From Hyaloscypha bicolor E (taxonomy: Eukaryota > Ascomycota > Leotiomycetes > Helotiales > Hyaloscyphaceae), in assembly GCF_002865645.1 (NCBI RefSeq), contig NW_020194518.1:1549463-1613462 (forward strand): a stretch of DNA of 64,000 nt, written 5' to 3'. The notes below the pieces were generated by a model. The model saw only the letters and a list, made by a program, of their open reading frames with translations. It searched no databases and was not told where the DNA came from. Positions 25,474-36,322 of the stretch are shown piece by piece (within the stretch, counting starts at the first letter, position 1; each line of letters begins with the position of its first letter). A program made the position numbers and the translations under genes.

Positions 25474-27030
25474 AAATCCGGTTTCTTTATATAAATAAAT
25501 AAAGTAGCTAAAAGCTTTAAGACTTTAAAAAAAGCTTTTACTATAATACCTATTCTAGTCTATTTTAATTCTTCTAAGAATATTTATATTAAAACTAATA
25601 TATTAAAATTCGTAATTACTAGTATTATTTTATAATAAGTTAATTTTAGTAATAGCCCCAAAAAATACTAGTATCTAGTAATATTCTAGTCCCAGAAACT
25701 TTCTAGAGCCAAATATAACTATAGTACCTATAATAGGAAATTACTTATAATTATTAAAGCCTTTAAATATTAGCGCTATTATCTTAAAAAGTCCAGGTTT
25801 ATAATTAAGGTTATTATAGACTATAATAACCTCTAATATTTTATAGAAATAAAGTATTTAAAGAGCTATTAAATATATTAGGTAATATATCTTATAATAT
25901 ATAATTTTAATATTATTTACTATAAAAGTGCCTTAAACCTAGTAAACGGACCTAGTAGAAAACCTAATTATAAAAAAGGTCCTATTAATATAACTTAGCT
26001 TCTAACTTTTTAGAATAAATTAAAGAAAGCTTTTATAATTATAATTTAGAAATTCTTATAAATATCTAAAAAGTTATCTTTTTAAAATAAGTATTATTTA
26101 ATACTTGCTATATTTATAATAGCTAAGAAGAAATATTTACTATAAGATAAGTAAATAAATTATTTTATAGATTCTTTAATTATAGAATTAGTTAAGAAGT
26201 AAGATATAGGAAAATGCCTTAAAGGCTTTACTATTATAGCTAAGGTAATAGGAATATTCATAACTATATTACTTAATAAAACTAAAGATTTCTTAGTCTC
26301 TTAAGTTTTTAAATTAGATAATTATAAATATCTAATTCCCTATATATAAATATATGCGGCTACTAAAAGAGCTATAGTACTAGCTTCTTTATCTAAATTT
26401 CTTCTAGATATTATCTAGATAACTTAGAGAAATAATTCTTAATATTAGAATATTATAAAATAAAGGCTTAGTAAGAAAGATACTAAGGAAAAGAAAATCT
26501 AGAAAAATAATTCGGGCTTATTCAGGTATTATTCAAGAATTATTATACCTAATAATCCTGCTTTATATTAAGAAATTATAAAGCTTTATTATAATAACCT
26601 AATAGCCAGATACTATAAAATAGAAAAAACTCTTGAGCTTCTTAGAAAATCCTAGTATTAGGAAAATATAAAAAGAAATATTCGTAATTATTATTAAGAA
26701 TATAATATTTACTAAAGAATTAAGGCAAAGAGGCATTTACTATATAGTTTACTTAGTAGTTTACTATAGCCTAAGAAACTCTAAAATAAGATTTCTATAG
26801 ATTTTATTATAGGTTTATTACTATATAAGAACCTAGTAAGAGGTCCTAATTTTAATATAATTCTTATAATTATTAACTAGTACTCTAAAATAGTAAGGTA
26901 TATTATATATTATAAAACTATTAATTCTCTAGAGCTTACTAAGATTATATAGAAATATATTTTCTTAATCTTTAGCTTCCTTAATAGAATTATTTCTAAT
27001 TAAGAAATAGTATTTACTAGCTAGTTCTAA
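25474..27030 (+). repeat. 1,557-bp direct repeat within B, copy 2
   Basis: Second copy of 23538-25094. The integrase relic continues naturally downstream of this copy (from 27031), so the extra material in B is 25095-27030. Confidence 0.93.
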
Positions 27031-27900
27031 TCTATTTTCTATTTCTATTTAATATATAAATAGTATTTAAATATAGCTTATTATTCTTAGATAAATAATT
27101 AAATAAAAAGATAGAACTAGGCCCTAAAATACTACCTAAGATATTATTATAATATCTAAAAAAATAACTAGTTTAAGAAGTTATTTTTTACGGAATTTAT
27201 ATATAATAACTTAAAATATTAGATTTTATAAAATATATCTTTTTATATATATTACGGATATTATTTTTAATTTCTATAGAATCCTAAAAATAGAATTATA
27301 GGAAAGATACTAGCTATATATAAAAGGCTAGAAACCCTTAAAATAAAATAAAGAAAGCTTAAGAATTTATAATATTATATATAAAATAACTAGGAAACCT
27401 ATTATAATAGGTACTAATTAGCTAAATATTACTCTAAAGAAGTCTAAGTAATATTATTAATAAGAAATATTAAACTTAAGATAAGAAAGCTTAAGCCAAA
27501 ATTTATAAGTCTATTTAGGATCCTTAAATATATTAGTAATTTAGTATATAAGTTAAAACTACTAAATATATATAATTATTTATACCTAACTTTTTATATT
27601 TCTTTTCTTAAAAAATATATAGTAAAAAAGAATTAGAAATTATACTTATATTTCTCTAGAGAACTTCCGGAATTAGTAAATAATAATAAAGAATAAGAAT
27701 AAGAAATAGAAGCTATTATTAATTATTAATAAGATAATAGAAGCAAGAAATAATAGTATTTAATTAAATAGAAAGCCTAGCCTAAAAATTATAATACCTA
27801 GTTACTTATTTTCCCTAACTTTAAAAATTTTAAGGAATTTCTAAAATTATATAACTAAAATCATAGCTTAAAATCCAAAACTATTTTTTAATAATTTTTT
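27031..27900 (+). pseudogene. Element B integrase C-terminus and chromodomain relic
   Basis: Completes the integrase. At 27757-27830 a chromodomain can be read as Y-L-I-K, stop (Trp), K-A, stop (Trp), P-K-N-Y-N-T, stop (Trp). Three expected Trp codons have become TAG, the change RIP makes. This identifies A and B as chromodomain-bearing Ty3/gypsy elements. Confidence 0.85.
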
Positions 27901-29635
27901 AAGATTAAAAAGAATTCTGGACTATTAAAAAAAAGACTACTTAAAAGAAAGAAAGAACCTAGATAGCTAAGAAAAGGCCCGGAATAATAATAGAAATACT
28001 TTTTCCCTGGGTTTTTTTACTTATAAAGGTTTTCTAGGGTTTTATTAAGGCTTATAAGAATTATATTTAAATTATTAGAAAAAAGATTTAGGATTAAGAA
28101 AGATTTATTATAAGTAAACTAGCTATAGATATCTTAAATAAATAAACTCTAATTCCTATAAATTCCTAATTCCTAAAGTAAGAATACTAAATACCGGCCC
28201 TATTTAGAACTTAGTAAAGAATTAGCTAATACTTTCCGGAATCCGCTTATCTCTTAATAAAACATAGTTATATTATAATAATATTAATATTAAGAATATT
28301 AAAAGAAATAAATAAGGAATTTATAATTACTATATATATCTTACGAAAGGCCCAAACTTCTAAAATCAGGTCCCAAATAACTATAAGTATTATATTATTA
28401 GTACTTAAAGTACTAGTAATAAACTACTTAGTAATCTCAGTAATAATCTCAATAATAAGATTAATATCTTAAAAATAAACTTCGTAATATTTCTTTAAGA
28501 AATTAATAAGTACCTAAACATATTAGAAAAAACTTATTTTTAGGATACTAACCCAAGTAGTATTATTTTCTATTTTATTAAAATAAGAAAAAGAATTCCG
28601 AAATTTATTAGTATTTTTCTAGTCTTTAAAAACCTAATTAATAATATTATTTATATTAGTATAATACTATTTAGGATATTTTTTAAGAAATTTCTTAAAA
28701 ATTATAATAGTATTTTCCCAGAACTAGTAAGCCTTTAATAAGTAGCAAGAAATCTAAAATCACGTTAGCTTTAATAAATATTAAAGCTAAAGAACTTATT
28801 AATATATAAGACTTAGAATCCTTATTATAATAGTTATAATTCTTCTTACTAGGTATTATAATATATAAGATAAAGAAATTAATAAGTAAATACTTAAAGT
28901 ATTTCAAGTATTTACTAGTAATAGAAAAGAAGGCTATAAAATTACCTTTATATTTATAATTATATTAGTAAATAATAAAGCCAAAAGAAAATATTATGGA
29001 ATTAATTAAAAATAATTAAAGAAAACTTAGAAAAGAGCAGAAAAAGAGGCTAGAAGGTAATAATAAAAGAAGTTATTATATATGTAATTATTAGAAAGAA
29101 AAAGAACATATAGTAATATAAAGAGGTCCTTTTATAAAAGTAAAAAGCTACCTAGATTAATTACTAGTTTTCGTGCTAGTCCTAATTAGAATTTAGTATA
29201 ACTAATTAATATATGCTTTTAGAAGCTCATAAATAATTTCTAAGATCTCAGAAATATTTATATGGGTTTCTTATATAAATATTTATTAAATTCTTTCTAT
29301 ATAGTTATTTAGATTATTTTAATACGAGATCTAATAAATAATATTAATTTCGTGAGATAGTGCCTTAATATTTTAAATTAAGCTAATTAGAATACTTAGA
29401 TCCTAAATAAAATCGCGATTACTAGCTAGCCCCTATATCTGAGATATAATTACCCTTTTTTCTCGCTTACTTAGCCCTAATCTAATTAGATAATTTTTAT
29501 ATTTATTATCTAGATTATATTAGTAAAACTATTTCCTAAGATACTAGAAGTTTATATTAATTAAATAAATAATTAATTGAATATTTACTAGGATTAATAG
29601 ATCTTAGGGACAAGATTCTAAAAAAGAGGCATAGT
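27901..29635 (+). pseudogene. Element B 3' segment with a degraded extra ORF
   Basis: A 1.7-kb stretch between pol and the 3' LTR, much longer than a plain 3' untranslated region. It is conserved in A (30791-32976). Plus-strand frames give protein-like, K/I/F-rich stretches, above all 28440-28800. Near 29070 there is a Cys/His-containing stretch (I-C-N-Y ... K-E-H-I) that could be a decayed knuckle. Function unknown. Confidence 0.45.
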
Positions 29636-29933
29636 TATAATATATATAGGGTTGCACGTGACTTAAGAACATATAATAAATCTCGGATATTACGGGTATT
29701 AATTAGGGAGATTAGTAGCCCTTTAATATCCTAACTAATTACTATTTATATTATATATATTAGGCTTATAAATTACTAATTATATATATATTATTAGGGC
29801 CTCTTATTTAGAGAGAGCTTCCCTGGACCTTATAGGAAAAATAAAGATTAGTTTTATACTAAATTTAATACTATAGTTTTATAATATACTAATTTATTCT
29901 ATTATCTTATTATTTACTAATAAATACCTTATA
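29636..29933 (+). repeat. 3' LTR of element B
   Basis: 298 bp, pair of 20170-20467. It is followed by TSD ATTTA and then the rest of the A integrase. Confidence 0.93.
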
Positions 29934-29938
29934 ATTTA

Positions 29939-30790
29939 TTAGCTAGTTCTAGTTTATTTTCTATTTCTATTTAATATATAAATAGTATTTAAATATAGCT
30001 TATTATTCTTAGATAAATAATTAGATAAAAAGGCAAAACTAGATTCTAAAATACTATTTGAGATATTATTATAATATCTAAAAAATAACTAGTTTAAGAA
30101 ATTATTTTTTATAAAATTTATATATAATAACTTAAAATATTAGATTTTATAAAATATATCTTTCTATATATATTATAAATATTATTTTTAACTTTTATAA
30201 AATCCTAAAAACAAAATTATAAAAAAAATACTAATTATATATAAAAAATTAGAAACTTTTAAAATAAAATAGAAAAAGCTTAAGAACTTATAGTATTATA
30301 TATAAAATAATTAGAAAATCTATTATAATAAATACTAGTTAGTTAAATATTATTTTAAAAAAGCCTAAATAATATTATTAATAAAAAATATTATATTTAA
30401 AATAGAAAAGCTTAAGCTAAAATTTATAAATCTATTTAAAATCCTTAAATATATTAGTAATTTAATATATAAGTTAGAATTACTAAATATATATAATTAT
30501 TTATATTTAACTTTCTATATTTCTTTTTCTAAGAAATATATAATAAAAAAATTAGAAATTATATTTATATTTTTTTAGAAAACTTCTGGAATTATTAAAA
30601 AATAATAAAAAATAAGAATAAGAAATAGAAGCTATTATTAATTACTAATAAAATAATAAAAATAAAAAGTAATAGTATTTAATTAAATAGAAAGCCTAGT
30701 CTAAAAATTATAATACCTAATTATTTATTTTTTCTAATTTTAAAAATTCCCAAGAATTTCTGAAATTATATAACTAAAACTATAACTTAG
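29939..30790 (+). pseudogene. Element A integrase end and chromodomain relic
   Basis: Resumes A after B and matches 27017-27860. The chromodomain counterpart is at about 30680-30760. It is more heavily RIP-mutated than in B. Confidence 0.8.
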
Positions 30791-31643
30791 AATTCAAAAC
30801 TACTTTTTAATAATCTTTTAAGATTAAAAAGAATTCTGAACTATTAAGAAAAATATTATTTAAAAAAAAAAGAACCTAAATAACTAAAAAAAGATCCAAA
30901 ATAGTAATAGAGATACTTTTTCTTTAAAGTTTTTTATTTATAAAGGTTTTCTAGAATTATATTTAAATTATTAGAAAAAGAATTTAGAATTAAGAAAGAT
31001 TTATTATAAGTAAACTAGCTATAGATATCTTAAATAAATAAACTCTAATTCTTATAAATTTCTAATTTCCAAAATAAGAATACTAAATACTAGCCCTATT
31101 TAGGACTTAGTAAAGAATTAGATAATACTTTCTGAAATCTGCTTATTCTTTAATAAAATATAGTTATATTATAATAATATTAGTATTAAGGATATTAAAA
31201 GAAATAAGTAAGAAACTTATAACTATTATATTATTAGTATTTAAAGTATTACTAGTAATTTATTTAGAAATCTCAATAGAAATCTCGGTAATAAAATTAA
31301 TATTTTAAAAGTAGACTTTATAGTATTTCTTTAAGAAATTAGTAAATATCTAAATATATTAGAAAAACTTATTTTTAGGATACTAATTTAAATAATATTA
31401 TTATTTATTTTATTAAAACGAGAAAAAGAATTCCGAAGCTTATTAGGCTTTTTCTAATTTTTAAAAATCTAATTAATAATATTATCTATATTAGTATAAT
31501 ACTATTTAGAATATTTTTTAAGAAATTTTTTAAAAGTTATAATAGTATTTTCCTAGAACTAATAAGCCTCTAATAAATAATAAGAAATCTGAAATTATAT
31601 TAGCTTTAATAAATATTAAAGCTAAAGAACTTACTAATATATA

Positions 31644-31899
31644 TTATAGTTATTATAATATATAGTACTAATAGGAATTAGACTAGAGCTAGAGAAATAT
31701 CTAATATCTAAGCGAGATATCTATAGTTACCTAATTATTACACGTGATCCCGAGCTTAAGCTAGCACGTGGGCCCGTGCGTAGCTCGCGATTATTTAGAT
31801 CCAAGGCTTCTTCGGGATTCTTTTCTCTCTTTAGCTTTAAATTATTAAAATAGAGATAGTCTAATCACGCCTTTTAGGCCCTAGATTTTATACTCGTAA
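31644..31899. mobile_element. 256-bp insertion in A, probable MITE or solo LTR
   Basis: Absent from the matching place in B (about 28797). Both sides repeat TAATATATA (31635-31643 and 31900-31908), a possible 9-bp TSD; because the repeat is low in complexity, a 5-bp TSD with slightly different ends is equally possible. The middle keeps GC-rich sequence, including two CACGTG sites and a hairpin (AGCACG ... CGTGC, about 31760-31782). Confidence 0.6.
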
Positions 31900-32450
31900 T
31901 AATATATAAGATTTAGAGCTTTTATTATAATAATTATAATTCTTTTTACTAGATATTATAGTATATAAAATAAAGAAATTAATAAGTAAATACTTGAAAT
32001 ATTTCAAAATATTTACTAGTAATAGAAAAGAAGGCTATAAGATTATTTTTATATTTATAATTATATTAGTAGATAATAAAGCTAGAAAATATTATAGAAT
32101 TAATTAAAAATAATTAAAGAAGACTTAAAGAAGAATAGAAAAAGAGGCTAGAAGGTAATAATAAAAGAAGTTATTATATATATAATTATTAGAAAGGAAA
32201 AGAATATATAATAATATAAAGAGATTTTTTTATAGAAATAGAGAACTACTTAAATTAATTATTAGTTTTTATATTAGTCCTAATCAAAAATTAGTATAAC
32301 TAATTAATATATATTTTTAGAAGCCTATAAATAATCTCTAGAACCTTAGAAATATTTATATAGATTTCTTATATAAATATTTTATTAAATTCTTTTTATA
32401 TAGCTATTTAGATTATTCTAATACGAGATCTAATAAATAATATTAATTTT

Positions 32451-32683
32451 TGTAATGGCAGGAATAGAGTAATGGAACGAGGCTTAAAGATTAATAATTT
32501 CCTATATCTTGAGAATTTAAAGCTAAGGAGGAAGGAGTGAGGTGTGGCAGTGGATAAGTAGGTATGGCCAAGACCACTGAAACGCCGAGCTTTGGAAGCA
32601 AGCTTGGTTTGAATCATAGCTTGGAACCTTAGCTGAAACCAACCCCTTTAGCTAAAACCAATCATGTAATACTAGCCATTATA
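32451..32683. mobile_element. 233-bp insertion in A, probable solo LTR or small terminal-repeat element
   Basis: Begins TGTAATGGC and ends GCCATTATA (inverted ends with one mismatch). It is flanked by a perfect TSD ATTTT (32446-32450 and 32684-32688). Excision restores the alignment with B at 29350. The sequence has normal composition without RIP saturation, so it arrived after A decayed. A TG start, near-CA end and 5-bp TSD favour a solo LTR. Confidence 0.82.
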
Positions 32684-32976
32684 ATTTTATAAAGTAATAT
32701 CTTAGTATTTTAGATTAAACTAATTAAAATACTTAGTTTCTAAACGAAATCGTAATTACTAGCTAGTCTCTATATCTGAGATATAATTATTCTTCCTTTT
32801 TACTTATTTAGCCCTAATCTAATTGGACGATTTTTATATCTATTACCCAGATTATATTAATAAGATTACTTCCTAAGATACTAGAAGTTTACCTTAATTA
32901 AATAATTAAATAATTAAATATTTACTAGAATAGATTAATAGATTTTAGGGACAAGATCCTAAGAAAGAAGTATAAT

Positions 32977-33271
32977 TATAATATATATAAAGTTATATAT
33001 AACTTAAAAATATAGAATAAACCTCGAATATTACGAGTATTAATTAGAGAAATTAATAGCCCTTTAATATTATAACTAATTACTATTTATATTATAAGTA
33101 TTAGGCTTATAAATTACTAATTATATATATATATTATTAGGGCCTCCTATTTAGAGAAAGCTTCTCTGGACCTTATAGAAAAGATAGAGATTAGTTCTAT
33201 ACTAAATTTAATACTATAGTTTATAACTAATTCATTTTATTATCTTATTACCTATTAATAAATACTTTATA
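32977..33271 (+). repeat. 3' LTR of element A
   Basis: Strongly RIP-mutated partner of 99-391; the CACGTG of the other copies is lost here. Followed by TSD AAACC. Confidence 0.92.
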
Positions 33272-33276
33272 AAACC

Positions 33277-34490
33277 TGTCTAATTTATTTATTATTATAT
33301 TAAGTTTCTAAAAATATATAATAAATAATAATTAAAAAAGTCTAATATTAAAAAGCTAAAGCTAGTAAGTTATATATAGGAATAAAATTAATAAAATTAT
33401 ATTATATATTATATAGAAATTATATACTAGTAATTATATATAGGCTTATATAACTATATTTATTATATTTAAGCTTTAGTTACCTATACTATATCTCTTT
33501 TCTTTTATATCTATTTATATATTATTATTATAATATAATAATAATATTATATTATAATACTATATTAATATAACTTAAATATCTATATATAATAATAAAA
33601 ACGTTTTTAAGTTATATATAATAGTTTAATATATTATTTAAATATATTTTAAAGCTAAAATAGTCTAATTATATTATTTAATTATTTATTATATAAAACT
33701 ATATAATAGGGCTTTAAATTAGTTATAATTTTATTAATCTATATACTTATAAGATTTTCCGATTTGCTTTAATATATTAAAAATAATAGTATTTATTTTC
33801 TAATTATAAATATATAAGCTAAAATACTAATAAATTTATAGCTTTTATTTTATTTTAACTTAGAGATTTAACTTAATTCTAGAATAGCTTTAGTTATAAT
33901 TTTTTTTAAAGATTATTTATATTTTATTAAGAACTTCTTTTTATTATAATTATATATATTTTCAGCTATAATTTATTATTTATTAATTATTATTATAAGC
34001 TAATAAAGCAGATATATATTAGTAAATACCTAGGTAATATATATATAAAATAATAATAATAAAGTAATAAATTATACTAAAAAATAATTAAAATATTAGA
34101 ATATATTTAGTACTAGTATATAAATTATTAATATTTTATAAATAAAGGCTCTTTAGCCTAATAAAGTAATATTTTATAAATTAGCTAACCTAGTTCTTTT
34201 CTAATAGTTCTTTCTTAATTTTCTCTATAAAAATTTTAATAATATAACTAATTAGTAATATTTCTTAATTAGTAAGAATATTAATTTAATAAATTAAATA
34301 TTTCTCTTATTTAATAGTTAAATATTAGTACTAAAATAAATTCGCTTTTTTCTTTAATTTTATAAGGCTATGAATTTATCTGGAAATAATAATATAGTTA
34401 TATTTAAACTTTTTAACTATATTAATATAATAAGTAAATTTCCCTCTTTGAATTATAGCTACTACCTTATTAATATAACTTGATTTAATG
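33277..34490. other. AT-rich RIP-degraded relic, right flank of A
   Basis: Continuation of the sequence at 1-98. TA-saturated and without open frames. Probably an older repeat, but no domain can be recognised. Confidence 0.5.
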
Positions 34491-35230
34491 AATTTATTAC
34501 GCATTTTGGTCGTGGTATTAAACGTGTTTTTCGTATGTTTTGATACGGGACGTGTTTTGGTATGAGACTTCGGTTATACGACATCCCTATATAGCGAGAA
34601 TTCCCTAGTAAATAGGTACATTACGAAAATCTCAATGCAAATTGATATTATTGGGCTTATACCCCCCTAATACTAAGTTTCAACCATTTTTGATTCATAC
34701 TTGTATATATATATTAAGAGAGCTTTTATAAGGCTTTATTAATTATACTTTAGTCGTCTTTAAACTCAATCTTATTATACTATACCATGAATTTTGAGCA
34801 CCTTAACAATATTCTTATAACTAGAAATTCTAGTAGTATAAATAACAAAGTGAACCACTCAGTTTACAATTGTTTTTACTTAATGTTCTACTTAAGAGGC
34901 GGGGTAGGTTTTCGTTCAGGAGAAAGTGACGACAGGCCGCCGAAATGGCTCTCGGCTATAACTGCTCTCTGATCAGGAGTACGCTGCTTTTAGGAAATTC
35001 ATCGCCGCCTCTACGGCTCTGCTGTGTCAGCAGTCTGCAACTGACCCGGTGGACCGTCATCAGCGAATATTTCACGAATGCTTTCAGTCGCCAGCCGAAT
35101 CGGCTTCTGCTACAGACATTGGAAGTATACCGTACCACTTTGCGCTATTTTTGCCTAAAGTCTACTAGGTACAATTGTTTAAGTCCCCTTGCAGTTGTCT
35201 AAGTTGATAGTAATGGCACAAGAGGGTTGA
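34491..35230. other. Transition to GC-richer DNA; no certain gene
   Basis: Base composition changes here. A plus-strand frame is open at 34962-35165 (68 codons, protein-like, no obvious start) and a 61-codon ORF starts at 34787, but neither resembles a family I know. A stretch of TATATATATA with a following ATG at 34787 may be an accidental promoter. Confidence 0.35.
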
Positions 35231-35249
35231 AAGAGTATTATTTTAATCT

Positions 35250-36045
35250 TATATACTAGGGCTAGAAAGTCTCTGCAGAGCCGTTTCATTAACGAGTGCC
35301 CGTAATTTTACTACAAGAACGTCTTCGGATAATTCAATTATGAAACCCCAAAATTGAGTTCCCGGACTGAGTACCAACTCGATCAATGGGGAAAGAAGAT
35401 CGTCTTGTGGCCCAGTTAAAACCTTCCCAAACTCGACTATCCTCTGACAGAAATTTTCTAGCTCAATATATTGTTGGTGTTCTTGTATCCATTTACGATA
35501 CCATCCAAGGTTCTAAGCCCTCACAAAGCACTTGTTTGAAAGGATATTTGCAGGCGACAGATATAGTTCTTCCCACATAACCCACGTCACTAATCCATTA
35601 TCAGAAATTTTACCCACCGATATATACTCGTCGCAATTTCGCGCTCATTCTTAGAAGTCTTGTTCGACGAGAGAGTCCTTACCTTTGCTTGCGAGAAACC
35701 TGAGGACATCCGAGACACGGAAAATGGTCGTACCCGAGTTCTGCTGCAGTTTCTTGGCGTCCAATATAGCAAGGCCGACTACTTCATCCCGACCTCTATC
35801 CTTTCATTTTTGCCCCGCTATATGAATTGTCCATTCGAGTATTGGACTCATTGACACGAAATATGTCTCTTTCTCGTTTCTCGTCTTGCCCAGATGTTCG
35901 GCCAAGTCCTCTGGGAATTTATCGATGGAGTGAGTGCGTCTGAACTCGAGGTTAAAAGGCACATCCAGGTCCTGGATCAGAGGGGGTTGTCTCAATAGCA
36001 TCGAGAACTGCAGCAACATGTCAGCTCAGCCTTGGAGAGGCAAAC
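35250..36045 (-). pseudogene. Decayed protein gene, fungal hypothetical
   Basis: Minus-strand frames give protein-like pieces in consistent order, split by frameshifts and stops. One piece (about 36019-35820) contains T-Y-F-V-S-M-S-P-I-L-E-W-T-I-H; the next (about 35810-35665) contains T-I-F-R-V-S-D-V-L-R-F-L; the last (about 35510-35250) runs from N-L-G-W-Y to a stop. The phrasing of fixed Trp, Ser and F-R-V-S-D resembles fungus-specific hypothetical proteins (DUF7587-like is a guess). Several unspliceable shifts argue for a pseudogene. It lies just downstream of the 773-aa gene on the same strand. Confidence 0.4.
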
Positions 36046-36322
36046 GTGTAATAGACGAACACTTAGCTCATGTGAGCACATTCTCTATCTCTTCCACTGC
36101 AGTGAAAGCATCACTTTCCTGTTCTCGTGCTTGGTGAAGTTGGTTGATATGAACTTGTCTCCGGCAAATAAGCTTGACTGGTAGACCGCTTATGAGACGA
36201 TCCGGGTCTAGGAGAAAAGGTCCTCCTTTTCACGGCTTCGAAACTGGTTGTAAAGGTACTGAAAATCGAGGCAGTCGTAGAGCTTTCACCACTTCCACTC
36301 GTCATAAGTGTCATAGAATCCG

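Larger units (their letters stand above)
20170..29933 (+). mobile_element. Element B: sister of A nested in the A integrase
   Basis: Two 298-bp LTRs (20170-20467 and 29636-29933) are flanked by a perfect TSD ATTTA (20165-20169 and 29934-29938). Removing B and one ATTTA rejoins the integrase of A at AGTATTTA/TTAGC, exactly as it reads at 25070 in B. B keeps more C and G than A, so it is younger or less mutated. Apart from a 1,936-bp internal duplication it measures about 7.8 kb. Order: LTR, gag, protease, RT, RNase H, integrase, chromodomain, long 3' segment, LTR. Inactive because of many stops. Confidence 0.94.
30791..32976 (+). pseudogene. Element A 3' segment
   Basis: Counterpart of 27901-29635 of B, lengthened by two small insertions (31644-31899 and 32451-32683). 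Strong RIP decay. Confidence 0.55.
99..33271 (+). mobile_element. Element A: outer Ty3/gypsy chromodomain LTR retrotransposon, RIP-degraded and interrupted
   Basis: The two ends are LTRs of about 295 bp (99-391 and 32977-33271), starting TGTAATAT on the left and TATAATAT on the right (RIP), and ending TTATA. They are flanked by a perfect 5-bp duplication AAACC (94-98 and 33272-33276). After removal of the inserted elements X, the TRIM and B, A measures about 8.2 kb. Its pieces are colinear with sister element B: 99-1290, 15423-17826, 18867-20164 and 29939-33271. Order is LTR, gag, protease, RT, RNase H, integrase, chromodomain, a long 3' segment, LTR. Stops (many TAG where Trp is expected) occur throughout, so it is dead. 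The RT active-site box reads YLNN in place of YxDD. Confidence 0.93.

Noticed and set aside
28695..28907. 70-codon minus-strand ORF, likewise 21774-21962 and 32408-32617
   Set aside because: The first two are random open frames in AT-rich RIP DNA on the wrong strand of the retroelement. The third lies mostly within the 233-bp insertion and has no homology that I can see.
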